From UKL13-2 sp031414695 (GTDB lineage: Bacteria; Pseudomonadota; Gammaproteobacteria; Burkholderiales; Usitatibacteraceae), in NCBI GenBank assembly GCA_031414695.1, contig JANNWG010000057.1, forward strand, positions 61,217 to 125,216: a stretch of 64,000 nt of DNA, in the 5' to 3' direction. How positions within the stretch are numbered: the first letter of the stretch is position 1; each line of letters opens with the position of its first letter. The notes beneath the pieces are model-generated. The model was not told where the DNA came from. It saw nothing but the letters and a program-made list of their open reading frames with translations, and did not search any database. This document shows, in pieces, positions 1-8,543 of the stretch. Made by a program: the position numbers and the translations under genes.

Positions 1-707
1 CGGCCAAATTTCCAGCCTAGTTTTTTAAGTTTGGCGGCGAGTTCGAGGCTATTGGTAATACCTGCGCTCTGGTAGGATTGGCGTGTCAAGGAGAGTGTTG
101 CATCTGCCAACGCACGGCATTGCGTATGGCTTAAATCGCCGATTCGTGCGTTGATAGGAAGCCTTGCCACAAATAGAATTTCACTTCGCAAATAATTGCC
201 AAGGCCTGCAAAAAAAGCTTGATCCAGCAGCAGCGTGGCAAGCAATTTTTGTCGAAACGTTGGTGCATTGATTTGATTAATAACCTCTGCAATCGATGTC
301 GCCTTATCCAGCAGTTCAACACCTAATTTTGCGATGTAGGGATGGGAATTAATGTTGGCTGTTTGCCAAACAGAAATATCAGAGGCGCTATACAAGACAG
401 CAGCATGATCGTCGGTATGAATAACGAAACGAATTTGTTTGCTCGCGTGTACACGCTGTAGCTGATGGCGCGCATAGAGCTGCCATTCGCCGTAAAGTTG
501 ATTGTGGCTATAAATCGTTTCGCCGTTGGAGAAGGCCGTGAGCATTGCCTTGCCTCGCGGTGTAATTGAGGTAACGGTTTGTCCCGTTAATCGCTTGGCG
601 GCGCTGGCTAAATTGGCGAATGCAAATTCAACGAGTCTTGCTGGTTTACCTGCAATTGTGGAAGCTAGTGAGTCAGCGGCACGTTTGATTTCTGGGCCTT
701 CGGGCAT
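1..707 (-). CDS. nei: Endonuclease VIII (Nei-type DNA glycosylase), 3' end outside window
   Basis: Reading the minus strand from the ATG at 707 gives an open frame to the window edge, 235 residues with no stop. It starts MPEGPEI, the N-terminal proline/glutamate catalytic start of Fpg/Nei glycosylases. It also contains YSHNQLYGEW and LLDQAFFAGLGNYLR, which match the Nei rather than the MutM branch. Nei excises oxidised pyrimidines and nicks the strand in base excision repair. The helix-two-turn-helix is present (GLGNYLRSEILF); the C-terminal zinc finger would lie beyond position 1, so its integrity cannot be judged. The start is 10 nt after the stop of the upstream EAL gene, so it is probably the last gene of the HD-GYP/EAL operon. 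Confidence 0.9.
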   Translation of the reverse strand, partial: MPEGPEIKRAADSLASTIAGKPARLVEFAFANLASAAKRLTGQTVTSITPRGKAMLTAFSNGETIYSHNQLYGEWQLYARHQLQRVHASKQIRFVIHTDDHAAVLYSASDISVWQTANINSHPYIAKLGVELLDKATSIAEVINQINAPTFRQKLLATLLLDQAFFAGLGNYLRSEILFVARLPINARIGDLSHTQCRALADATLSLTRQSYQSAGITNSLELAAKLKKLGWKFG

Positions 708-717
708 AAACGAAAAC

Positions 718-2049
718 TTATCCTCTTGCTTCAAACCAAGTTGCAAACTCCTTGGCGGGTATGGCGGCACTATTCACATAGCCTTGCACCAAATCGCATT
801 GCATTTGTTTCAATTCTTTGACGGTATTATTGTCTTCAACGCCTTCCGCGACGACCTTTAGATTAAAGCTATGTGCTAGTGCTATGACAGAACGAACAAT
901 TTTTTTATCTGCTTCGGATTGGCACATGTTTTGTATAAACATTTTGTCAATCTTGAGTTCATTTAGCGGAAAATTTTTGACATAGGAGAGCGATGAATAA
1001 CCTGTACCAAAATCATCAAGCGCAATTTTTACGCCAAGCGCTTTGATACGATTTAGCACCGCAATGGATTTTTCGGCATCACCAATGGTCGCACTCTCGG
1101 TAATTTCAAACGTGATGCGGCTAGGATCAGCGCCCCATGTGCCAATTGCCTGCTTGATAGCGTCGGGCAAATCGCTATCGCTCAAATTTACGGTAGAAAG
1201 ATTGACGCTAATATCAATTGCAATGTCGCGTTTGAGCCAATCGGCTTGCTGACGTAAGGCGCTATTGAGCACCCAAATCGTTAGTGAACCAATCGCGCCA
1301 CTTGCCTCGGCGATGCGAATAACGGTTGATGGTGAAACGGCACCATATTCAGGTGCATTCCAACGTAGCAGTGCTTCGGCGGCGACACATTTGCCTGTTT
1401 TTAATTCAACTTGCGGCTGAAAATGCAGGGTCAGCTGATTGGTGCGTATTGCTTCTCGTAATGGCGCCTCTAACCCTAAATAAATATCAGAGTCACGCCG
1501 ATCCTCTCGTTGAAATACATGCTGCGAAACATCGCGAAGGGCAGCCACCCCGACTGCAATATCGGCGTGGACAATGAGTTCCTCTGGTAGCTCTGCATGA
1601 TCAGGGAATGTGGCAATGCCCACCACTGGGCGCACCGTCATCATTTCACCCTCAACAGAAAAACCTTCTTCAAGCGTGGTTTGAATCTTGCCTGCGGCCA
1701 ACCAAGCCTGTGCGGTGCTTTTAAGATTTGGTAACAAAATAATAATTTTGTCATCTGTAACCGCCGCGAGGCGATCAACTTTTCTTAAGGCGCTCGGTAA
1801 GCGCCTTATTGCATGTCGCATCACCTCAGAGGTCGGCATGCCGACGATGGCTTCGAGTTTGTCGGGGCGCACCAATTGCACCATGAGTAACCCTACAAAT
1901 CGTTGTGAAAAACGCGCGAATTCGATGGCATTGCCAATCGCCGTAATTAAATCGCGGCGCGACAAATATTGGGTTTCTTGCGCGCCGCTTTCTGCCGTTA
2001 TTTCAGCCCGGAACGATGTGGTGGTAGAAAATTTAACGCTATTTGTCAT
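718..2049 (-). CDS. Degenerate GGDEF / intact EAL domain protein (c-di-GMP phosphodiesterase)
   Basis: 443 aa, soluble, no membrane segment or signal peptide. Residues about 30-180 have a GGDEF-like fold, but the signature is replaced by VTDDK (97-101), so cyclase activity is not expected. The EAL domain (about 195-440) keeps the residues needed for c-di-GMP hydrolysis: EALLRW (E225), N283, E315, DDFGTG (D345, D346), K366, E402 and Q422 in VQGY. I infer an active phosphodiesterase with a regulatory pseudo-GGDEF domain. It starts 5 nt after the upstream HD-GYP gene stops and ends 10 nt before nei, so the three genes probably share a transcript. Confidence 0.9.
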   Translation of the reverse strand: MTNSVKFSTTTSFRAEITAESGAQETQYLSRRDLITAIGNAIEFARFSQRFVGLLMVQLVRPDKLEAIVGMPTSEVMRHAIRRLPSALRKVDRLAAVTDDKIIILLPNLKSTAQAWLAAGKIQTTLEEGFSVEGEMMTVRPVVGIATFPDHAELPEELIVHADIAVGVAALRDVSQHVFQREDRRDSDIYLGLEAPLREAIRTNQLTLHFQPQVELKTGKCVAAEALLRWNAPEYGAVSPSTVIRIAEASGAIGSLTIWVLNSALRQQADWLKRDIAIDISVNLSTVNLSDSDLPDAIKQAIGTWGADPSRITFEITESATIGDAEKSIAVLNRIKALGVKIALDDFGTGYSSLSYVKNFPLNELKIDKMFIQNMCQSEADKKIVRSVIALAHSFNLKVVAEGVEDNNTVKELKQMQCDLVQGYVNSAAIPAKEFATWFEARG

Positions 2050-2054
2050 AGCAA

Positions 2055-3674
2055 TTAATTGAGGTAATACTCGTTCGGGTCAATCCCGTATGCATTACTC
2101 GGGAGTCCGCGCCGTATGTAAATTGGGCTATCGGATACATCATAAATTAAATCTTTTATGGTTGGGTGTTTGCGCGGCGCTTTGTCTTCTTCCGTCACGA
2201 CAAGCACTTTAGGCCGTAGTCGCTTTTGTTTGTTGTGTGTGACCACTACGGCAACTTCACCTGTCGATAATTCAACCAAACTGCCAACTGGAAACACACC
2301 AATTGATTGAATAAAATGTTCTACCATGTCGGCTTGAAACTGCGTGCCGCTCCAGTTAGACAGCATTTGCAAGGCATCATGCGGCGATACCGCTGCGGCA
2401 TAGGGGCGTTTGTGGGTGATGGCAGCAAACGTATCAGCAATGGCGGACATTTTGCCAAAAATACTAATTTTGGCACCTTGCAATTGAAACGGGTAGCCAG
2501 AGCCATCCATTCGTTCATGATGCTGTGCCACACCCTCTACTACATCCGGATTGACGTTGGCTGTACTATTTAAAATATCGACACTGTGCGTTACATGCAG
2601 CTTGATTTCGTTGAATTCGTCTGGCGTTAAGCGAGTATTTTTTTCCAGTAGCTCACGCGGCACACGAATTTTGCCGATATCTAGTAACAGACCAATCACG
2701 CCAAGGTTAGCTAGCTGATCACGCGGAAAACCCAAATGCCGTCCAAAGGCAACTAAATTAATTGCGACGCTGAGTCCGTGGCCATAGGTATTGGTGTCTT
2801 GCTCGCGTAATCTGGCGACCCACATCATGGCGTCAGGATTCCGTACCATGCTGTCAACCATGTCCTCGATTACGCCCTCAATCATCTCTACGCGCATACC
2901 ATTACCTGAGCGAATATCTTGCACGACATCGTTTAGCAGCGCTTGCGTTTTGGTGAACGCTGTTGTCGCTACACTTAACTCGGCCTCGACAGGATGCTTA
3001 TCTTCGTAAATAGTAAGTTGCACAGTCTCGGGAAGAAACGATGGGCGCTCAACCGGAGCCTTTGCGGTGACTTCGACCTCGTATTGCTCAAAATCAAAAT
3101 TTTCTTTTGGCGAAGATGAAAAGAGATTTTTTACGTCCTGCTTAAGCTGACTAAATATGCCACCTAGACTTGCGGATTTTTTACGGATCGCTTGGCGCGG
3201 CGGTATCAAGCCTTGATTGTTTTGAGTCGTATCAATATTGTTGTCGTCGCTGACTTGACGCTGGCTGATGGGCAGCGCAAATTCGGCAGATTTGCGGGAA
3301 GGCTGATCTGCTGCTTGGGTATTCGTTTTACTAGCGTTACCAATATTACCCGTGGCGAGTCTCGCTTTTGTCAAGGCGTCGTTGTTGGCGGGTCGCGGCG
3401 CCTCGCTTTTATGAACGACAACAATTGGGTCACGGCCAAGGTCTCGTTTCGCAATAGGTTCTTTTTTTGGCGCGCGTTTATTGTCAAAATCGGGCCCTAC
3501 AGAACGCATTGGATCTATCATCACCCATTGGCAATGGGCGCGGATTTGCTCGACTTGCTCTGCATCTTCCAGCATAAAGCCTTGCAATAGGAAAGGCGTA
3601 TCCATCCAAGGGCGGTCTAGGTCGGCGACAAACATGCCAATTTTTAACTCTTTTGCGGTGGTTTTTTGCAGCAT
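2055..3674 (-). CDS. DUF3391 / HD-GYP domain protein with altered HD motif
   Basis: 539 aa. The N-terminus (about 1-60) matches the DUF3391 module usually found ahead of HD-GYP domains. Residues 60-210 are a polar, low-complexity linker. The HD-GYP domain follows (about 290-450). HD-GYP proteins hydrolyse c-di-GMP to GMP using a metal centre. Here the first His is present (YGHG, near 299), HHERMDGSGYP (385-395) is intact, but the HD dyad reads LLLDIGK with Leu331 in place of His. That would remove one metal ligand, so activity may be lost or changed while partner-binding surfaces remain. It is the first gene of the operon with the EAL gene and is divergent from tgt. Confidence 0.88.
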   Translation of the reverse strand: MLQKTTAKELKIGMFVADLDRPWMDTPFLLQGFMLEDAEQVEQIRAHCQWVMIDPMRSVGPDFDNKRAPKKEPIAKRDLGRDPIVVVHKSEAPRPANNDALTKARLATGNIGNASKTNTQAADQPSRKSAEFALPISQRQVSDDNNIDTTQNNQGLIPPRQAIRKKSASLGGIFSQLKQDVKNLFSSSPKENFDFEQYEVEVTAKAPVERPSFLPETVQLTIYEDKHPVEAELSVATTAFTKTQALLNDVVQDIRSGNGMRVEMIEGVIEDMVDSMVRNPDAMMWVARLREQDTNTYGHGLSVAINLVAFGRHLGFPRDQLANLGVIGLLLDIGKIRVPRELLEKNTRLTPDEFNEIKLHVTHSVDILNSTANVNPDVVEGVAQHHERMDGSGYPFQLQGAKISIFGKMSAIADTFAAITHKRPYAAAVSPHDALQMLSNWSGTQFQADMVEHFIQSIGVFPVGSLVELSTGEVAVVVTHNKQKRLRPKVLVVTEEDKAPRKHPTIKDLIYDVSDSPIYIRRGLPSNAYGIDPNEYYLN

Positions 3675-3897
3675 AAAATATTTTTTGTCCGCTAACTTAT
3701 CTATACAGTTACACAGTCTACAAATAGACCAATAAGTTCTTTATTGTACGCTGCCAAACGCAAAATTATTGAGAATAACAACTATTTTTGTATCAATTGA
3801 TAACGATGATAAAAATGCGTCAGGTATTTGTATGTAAAGACAATTTTTGTCCTCGCATCGGCTAACATTTGCGCAACCCTCATTTTGGAGTCATCAA

Positions 3898-5022
3898 TTG
3901 GAATTTCAAGTCTTAACAGCGCGCAATAATAAGCACGGACAAGCCCGTCGTGGTCGTCTAACGCTCGCGCATGGGGTGATCGAAACGCCCGTATTTATGC
4001 CAGTTGGAACCTATGGCACAGTTAAAGCGATGAGCCCGCTTGAGTTAAATGAAATTGGCGCACAAATTGTATTGGGCAATACGTTTCACCTTTGGCTCCG
4101 ACCCGGGCTGGATGTGATTGCTAAGCATGATGGTTTACACCGCTTTATGGCGTGGCAAAAGCCTATATTGACGGACTCAGGGGGCTTTCAAGTTTGGTCT
4201 TTGGGTGACTTACGCAAAATCAGTGAAGAGGGTGTGGCGTTTCAATCGCCCGTGAACGGCGATAAATGTTTTCTCTCGCCTGAAATATCAATGCAAATTC
4301 AGCGCACGTTAAATTCAGACATCGTCATGATTTTCGACGAATGTACCGCCTATCCGGCTACACACGATGCCGCTGCTAGCTCGATGCGTTTGTCATTGCG
4401 TTGGGCACAACGCTGTCGCAGTGAATTTGATAAGCTCGAAAATCCGAATGCGCTGTTTGGTATCGTCCAAGGCGGCATGTATGAAGATTTACGTGATGAG
4501 TCGCTTGCGGCACTTGCCGAGATGAATTTTCACGGCTACGCGATTGGTGGTCTATCGGTCGGTGAGCCAAAAGAAGACATGCTACGCATACTCGAACACG
4601 TAGCGCCTAAGCTGCCCGCGACTAAGCCGCGCTATGTGATGGGCATCGGTACGCCAGAAGATTTAGTCGATGCGGTATCGCGCGGTATGGATATGTTTGA
4701 TTGCGTGATGCCAACACGTAATGCCCGCAACGGCTGGCTCTTTACGCGTTTTGGCGACATCAAAATTCGTAACGCCAAACACCGCGACGATACCAGGCCG
4801 CTTGATGACACCTGCGCTTGCTACACCTGCCAGACCGCGACGCGCGCGTACTTGCATCATTTGCAGCGCACTAATGAAATATTAGGCGCTAGGTTTAATA
4901 CCATTCACAATCTTTTTTATTATCAGCAGCTCATGCGCGATATGCGTGCTGCGCTTGATAACGATACATTCGACGCGTTTTTGACGAAATTTCATCAGGA
5001 TCGCGCGCGCGGCACAGACTAG
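3898..5022 (+). CDS. tgt: Queuine tRNA-ribosyltransferase (tRNA-guanine transglycosylase)
   Basis: Exchanges guanine-34 for preQ1 in GUN-anticodon tRNAs, the committed step of queuosine insertion. Recognised by TDSGGFQVWSL, FDECTAYPA, GIVQGGMYEDLR, AIGGLSVGEP, DCVMPTRNARNG and the zinc site CACYTC with its downstream His in NTIHN. The frame is open from a TTG at 3847, but family proteins begin close to MEFxVL. The TTG at 3898 gives that N-terminus and has a GGAG at 3887-3890, 7 nt away, so 374 aa from this TTG is preferred. queD, another queuosine gene, is 3.5 kb downstream on the other strand. Confidence 0.95.
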   Translation: MEFQVLTARNNKHGQARRGRLTLAHGVIETPVFMPVGTYGTVKAMSPLELNEIGAQIVLGNTFHLWLRPGLDVIAKHDGLHRFMAWQKPILTDSGGFQVWSLGDLRKISEEGVAFQSPVNGDKCFLSPEISMQIQRTLNSDIVMIFDECTAYPATHDAAASSMRLSLRWAQRCRSEFDKLENPNALFGIVQGGMYEDLRDESLAALAEMNFHGYAIGGLSVGEPKEDMLRILEHVAPKLPATKPRYVMGIGTPEDLVDAVSRGMDMFDCVMPTRNARNGWLFTRFGDIKIRNAKHRDDTRPLDDTCACYTCQTATRAYLHHLQRTNEILGARFNTIHNLFYYQQLMRDMRAALDNDTFDAFLTKFHQDRARGTD

Positions 5023-5030
5023 TAACGCCT

Positions 5031-5069
5031 GAGTTCATTTGGTGAGTTTATTTGGTGAGTTCATTTGGT
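5031..5069. repeat. Three tandem copies of a 13-bp unit
   Basis: GAGTTCATTTGGT occurs three times head to tail (5031-5043, 5044-5056 with one C-to-T change, 5057-5069). The array follows the tgt stop and reaches into the last codons of the minus-strand gene, whose stop codon (5061-5063) lies in the third copy. Because 13 is not a multiple of three, copy-number change would alter that gene's C-terminus. Confidence 0.85.
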
Positions 5070-5450
5070 GAGTGTGAGCACGCCATCTCGCCAAAGCGCG
5101 CGTATGGTGTCGCCAGACGCAAATTGCCCTTTTAGTACGGCCTGTGAAATCGGCAGCTCAAGATGCTGCTCGATTGTTTTTTGAATTGTGCGTGCGCCCA
5201 TGATGTCGTCAATGCTGCTATTGGCAAGCTGGGTTATGGTGTCGTCGCTAATAATTAAGTCAATACCCATTGAGGCTAAGCATGCCTCTAATGTGACTAG
5301 CTCTTGCCTAGCAACGCTCACCGTTAAGCTGGCATTGGTATTTTTATCGTGACTCGTTAGATTCATGCCTGCAAATAGTCCGACAACGTTATCAACACGT
5401 TTCGGTTCGGTGATTTGTGGTGCTGTTGGTTGGGTAGCGAGATTTTGCAT
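5061..5450 (-). CDS. Small protein resembling an isolated ClpB D2-small domain
   Basis: 129 aa from the ATG at 5450; an in-frame ATG at 5477 exists, but AAGGA sits 10 nt ahead of 5450. The first 60 residues are polar and unlike anything I recognise. Residues about 60-129 look like the C-terminal D2-small domain of Clp/Hsp100 ATPases: a helix start (GIDLIISDDTITQLA), a degenerate GAR signature (IMGARTIQKTIEQ) and the closing pattern ASGDTIRALW...GVLTL. There is no AAA+ core, Walker motif or disaggregase body. It could bind an Hsp100 hexamer or be a gene relic; the coherent frame and good ribosome-binding site favour a real gene. It is divergent from the winged-helix regulator at 5619. Confidence 0.65.
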   Translation of the reverse strand: MQNLATQPTAPQITEPKRVDNVVGLFAGMNLTSHDKNTNASLTVSVARQELVTLEACLASMGIDLIISDDTITQLANSSIDDIMGARTIQKTIEQHLELPISQAVLKGQFASGDTIRALWRDGVLTLTK

Positions 5451-5525
5451 GTTGGTTGGCTCCTTGTTAGTTGTCATGATGGTCAGGGCTGTTGTTTGGA
5501 GCTTGTACTTTCGCGCCGAGCACGG

Positions 5526-5561
5526 CTTTAAGTCCTTAAGCCGCCCTTAAACGTTCTTAAA
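5526..5561. promoter_or_regulatory. CTTAA direct-repeat array upstream of the winged-helix regulator
   Basis: CTTTAA at 5526, then CTTAA at 5535, 5546 and 5556: same orientation, steps of 9, 11 and 10 bp, about one helical turn. OmpR/PhoB-type winged helices typically bind direct repeats about 11 bp apart, and the next gene (start 5619) begins with exactly that domain. I infer an autoregulatory operator in the divergent region; no binding data can be read from sequence. Confidence 0.45.
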
Positions 5562-5618
5562 AATGCATGTGCAGGTTAAAATTGCCGTGATTTTTTTGAT
5601 TGTTAATTTGGAGAAGCT

Positions 5619-8072
5619 GTGTCGGCACAAGCCAGCTACCGTTTTGGGCAAATTGAAGTTAGACCGGCTGAACGCCGCATTCTGGTCAATGGGCAGAGTG
5701 TTAGCGTTGGCGCGCGCGCCTTTGATTTGCTGATGGTACTCATCACGCATCGTCACCGCCTAGTCAGCAAAGATGAATTGCTAGATAGCGTCTGGCCCGG
5801 CGTGATCGTGGAGGAAAATAATCTACAGGTGCATGTATCAGGCTTACGCAAAATACTTGGCAATCAAGCAGTCGCAACAGTGCCGGGGCATGGTTATCGG
5901 TTCACCTTAACGCCGGACAATATTGAGACAATTGATGACGCGCCGCGCGCGCCGCACGCACGAGTACAAAAACATAATTTACCCGCTTCACTCACCAGCT
6001 TTGTCGGCCGTGAACGCGAAATGCGCGAATTAAAAACCTTGCTCGCCACCTCGCGACTGGTGACCTTAACCAGCATGGGTGGCACAGGTAAGACGCGGCT
6101 ATCGTTGCAATTAGGCGCTGAAATCGCCGACAACTATGCTGATGGCGTCTGGTTGATCGAGCTTGCGGCTTTAACTGACGCACGCTTAGTGCCAGCAGCG
6201 GTAGCGGCTGTATTCGGCGTAATGGAAGTTGCCGGTCGTAGCGTAATGGAGGCGCTTGAGCAATTTGTCAAAGACCGACAACTATTGGTTGTTTTCGATA
6301 ACTGTGAACATTTGGTTGAAGCGGCGGCGATGGTGGCAAAAAAGCTATTGCAAGCGGGACGCGGCGTACAGGTATTGGCTTCAAGTCGTGAGCGCTTGCA
6401 GGTATTAGGTGAGACGATGTATGTAGTGCCTTCACTTTGTGTGCCGACGTTAATAGATAGTCAATCCAATGCGGCCAACTTTAGCGATGCGGTACTCGCT
6501 GAATTTAGTCATAACGAAGCGGTACGGTTATGGGTTGATCGTGCGCGTGCGGTCGAGCCGCAATTTCAAGTGACGGCAAAAAATGCGGTGGCAATTGCCG
6601 ATATTTGTCGTCGGCTTGACGGCATACCGCTCGCCATTGAGTTAGCCGCCGCGCGCATGTACGCCATGTCTGTTGAACACATTGCCGCTCTACTGCACGA
6701 CCGTTTTAGCTTGCTAACAGGCGGTGACAGAACAGCCATGCCGCGTCAGCAAACCTTGCGTGCATCTATCGACTGGAGTGTCGATATGCTCGCCCACGAC
6801 GAGCGAGCACTGCTGTTGAAACTATCCGTTTTTGCAGGTGGCTGGACGTTGCCCGCAGTTACAGCGCTATCGAATGGCAAATCAAGTGATGTGACAGCCA
6901 ACTTAATTCAATTAGTCGAAAAATCCTTAGTGATCAAAGATGCGGACAATGAACGTTATCGACTGCTCGAAACAGTGCGCGAATACGCGCATGAACAATT
7001 GCAATTGCAAGGTGAAGCGGATAACGCCAAACGTGTACATGTTAATTTTTATTTGTCCTTAGCCGAGCTAGCAAGGCCGCAACTCGCGGGGGCTAAGCAA
7101 GGTGAATGGCTCGCAATACTTGATGCGGAACGCGAAAATTTACTTGCTGCACATGCCTACGCAGGCGTGATGGCGGATGGCGCGCCTTTGGGTTTAAGCC
7201 TCGCTTGGGCGCTAAAGCCGTATTGGATTACGCGCGGCTACTTGGGGCTGGGTTTGCAATTAACCTTAGAAGCGCTGTCGCATCCTGGTGCAGTAGAGCG
7301 TAATTTGGTGCGCTGTCGTGGCCGCTGTGATGCGGGATTGCTATGCGTATTGATGGGTAAAAATGAGTTGGCGCGACTTAATTTAGAAGAGAGTCATGCC
7401 ATTGCCTTGGCGCTTGGCGATACGAAGCGTGTTGCCATCGTGTTGCAGCCACTTGGCTTGGCCGCCATGGGGCAAGGCGATTTGGTTGCGGCACGTGCCT
7501 ATTTGAAACAAGCGCTCGAGCTTGCTCAGACGATTGGCAACCCACGTGAAATCGCGGCGGCGAAAAGCGTTTATGGTCAATTTTTGCGTGTGGTGGGCGA
7601 GCTTGATGCGGCTGAGCCGCTCTACGCGGAAAGTCTGGAGATTGCGCGTGACTTACAAGACCATGAATATATTGCGATTAGCTTGCTGAATTTAGCCATG
7701 GTATTTATTGAGCGCCAGCACGGTGAGCGCGTACCAGCGATGCTGCTCGAAGCATTAACCACGGCTGAGGAAATAGGCTCAAAACGCATTGGCCAAAGCA
7801 TTGTCGATGTGGCAATTGGACTTGCAGCATTAAACAAAGATTGGCACAACGCCGCGCGTTATGTTGGTGTGGCGGCCACACTAGCAATTGTTACCGGCTT
7901 ACAACGAGACGCCGCAGACGAGGCGTTTTTAGCGCCTCGTCTTGCGCAAATACAATTAGCACTAACCGCTACGCAATACGCATCAGCCTTGGCTGAAGGC
8001 AGCGCGCTCACTTACATTGAAATGTCGGCTGCGTTACGTGCATGGTTAATCGTTGACCAACACCGGGTCTAG
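5619..8072 (+). CDS. OmpR-type winged-helix / STAND ATPase / TPR transcriptional regulator
   Basis: 817 aa from a GTG with GGAG 5 nt upstream. Residues 1-98 form an OmpR/CadC-type DNA-binding winged helix (DSVWPGVIVEENNLQVHVSGLRK, HGYRF) without a receiver domain. A STAND/NB-ARC-like ATPase follows: P-loop SMGGTGKT (152-159, first Gly replaced by Ser), Walker B LLVVFDNCEHL, ASSRERL sensor and DGIPLAIELAAAR. The C-terminal 350 residues are helical repeats resembling TPRs (for example LGDTKRVAIVLQPLGLAAMGQG). This is the AfsR-like architecture in which nucleotide binding gates DNA binding; the ligand is unknown. It overlaps the convergent gene at 8046 by 27 bp. Confidence 0.88.
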   Translation: MSAQASYRFGQIEVRPAERRILVNGQSVSVGARAFDLLMVLITHRHRLVSKDELLDSVWPGVIVEENNLQVHVSGLRKILGNQAVATVPGHGYRFTLTPDNIETIDDAPRAPHARVQKHNLPASLTSFVGREREMRELKTLLATSRLVTLTSMGGTGKTRLSLQLGAEIADNYADGVWLIELAALTDARLVPAAVAAVFGVMEVAGRSVMEALEQFVKDRQLLVVFDNCEHLVEAAAMVAKKLLQAGRGVQVLASSRERLQVLGETMYVVPSLCVPTLIDSQSNAANFSDAVLAEFSHNEAVRLWVDRARAVEPQFQVTAKNAVAIADICRRLDGIPLAIELAAARMYAMSVEHIAALLHDRFSLLTGGDRTAMPRQQTLRASIDWSVDMLAHDERALLLKLSVFAGGWTLPAVTALSNGKSSDVTANLIQLVEKSLVIKDADNERYRLLETVREYAHEQLQLQGEADNAKRVHVNFYLSLAELARPQLAGAKQGEWLAILDAERENLLAAHAYAGVMADGAPLGLSLAWALKPYWITRGYLGLGLQLTLEALSHPGAVERNLVRCRGRCDAGLLCVLMGKNELARLNLEESHAIALALGDTKRVAIVLQPLGLAAMGQGDLVAARAYLKQALELAQTIGNPREIAAAKSVYGQFLRVVGELDAAEPLYAESLEIARDLQDHEYIAISLLNLAMVFIERQHGERVPAMLLEALTTAEEIGSKRIGQSIVDVAIGLAALNKDWHNAARYVGVAATLAIVTGLQRDAADEAFLAPRLAQIQLALTATQYASALAEGSALTYIEMSAALRAWLIVDQHRV

Positions 8073-8447
8073 CGGCTCAATAGCAGGCTTGCCAACAAGC
8101 TTCACGGTGTATTTGTACTTGCCAGGCTTGGTGTGTTTATTCAAACAAGAAAAACTTTTGCCATCTTTTGCGGCGCGGCAATCGACAAATTCACCCTCTG
8201 CTTTTTCAATGACGATGCCATCTTTTTCAAACGTGTAAGCGCCCGCAGGTGCATGCCAAGTGACACGAACGTCTTTGATTTTTTTAGCAAAATAGATGGG
8301 CTCTTGATTCACCACAATTTGCTTGCCATCGACAATGAACAAGCGCGGATTCAGTGGGTCAGTCGATAACTTAGATTTGCTTGGTGCTGCTTCTGCTGCC
8401 GCAATCAGTAGGCTGAAGCTTGCTATAACCAATAGAACAGTTTTCAT
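8046..8447 (-). CDS. Exported hypothetical protein with a clear signal peptide
   Basis: 133 aa from the ATG at 8447 (AAAGGGA just upstream); the frame is open further up but without an RBS. MKTVLLVIASFSLLIAAAEA is a signal peptide cleaved after AEA. The mature part is about 110 residues, rich in beta-forming stretches (RLFIVDGKQIVVNQEPIYF, VRVTWHAPAGAYTF, YKYTVKLVGKP) and has a Cys pair (DCRAAKDGKSFSC) that could form a disulfide. I do not recognise a family. The 3' end overlaps the tail of the convergent regulator gene by 27 bp. Confidence 0.75.
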   Translation of the reverse strand: MKTVLLVIASFSLLIAAAEAAPSKSKLSTDPLNPRLFIVDGKQIVVNQEPIYFAKKIKDVRVTWHAPAGAYTFEKDGIVIEKAEGEFVDCRAAKDGKSFSCLNKHTKPGKYKYTVKLVGKPAIEPLDPVLVND

Positions 8448-8482
8448 TTTGTATCCCTTTAATTTAACAAAACTACAAACAC

Positions 8483-8536
8483 TAGTATTGACGGGTATTT
8501 TAGAGCATAAAGGCTTCAAGATGCCCGCCGATATTA
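8483..8536. repeat. Palindromic intergenic repeat, copy A
   Basis: Left arm TAGTATTGACGGGTAT (8483-8498) pairs with right arm ATGCCCGCCGATATTA (8521-8536), with G-U wobbles and one mismatch. It is one of six related gap elements in this window (others at 19242, 26340, 33637, 43824, 50584). It lies between the exported hypothetical gene and queD. Confidence 0.6.
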
Positions 8537-8543
8537 GGCATTA

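Noticed and set aside
3795..3815. Possible Fur box (GATAACGATGATAA) upstream of tgt
   Set aside because: Only a partial match to the 19-bp consensus and no reason for iron control of tgt or the HD-GYP gene.
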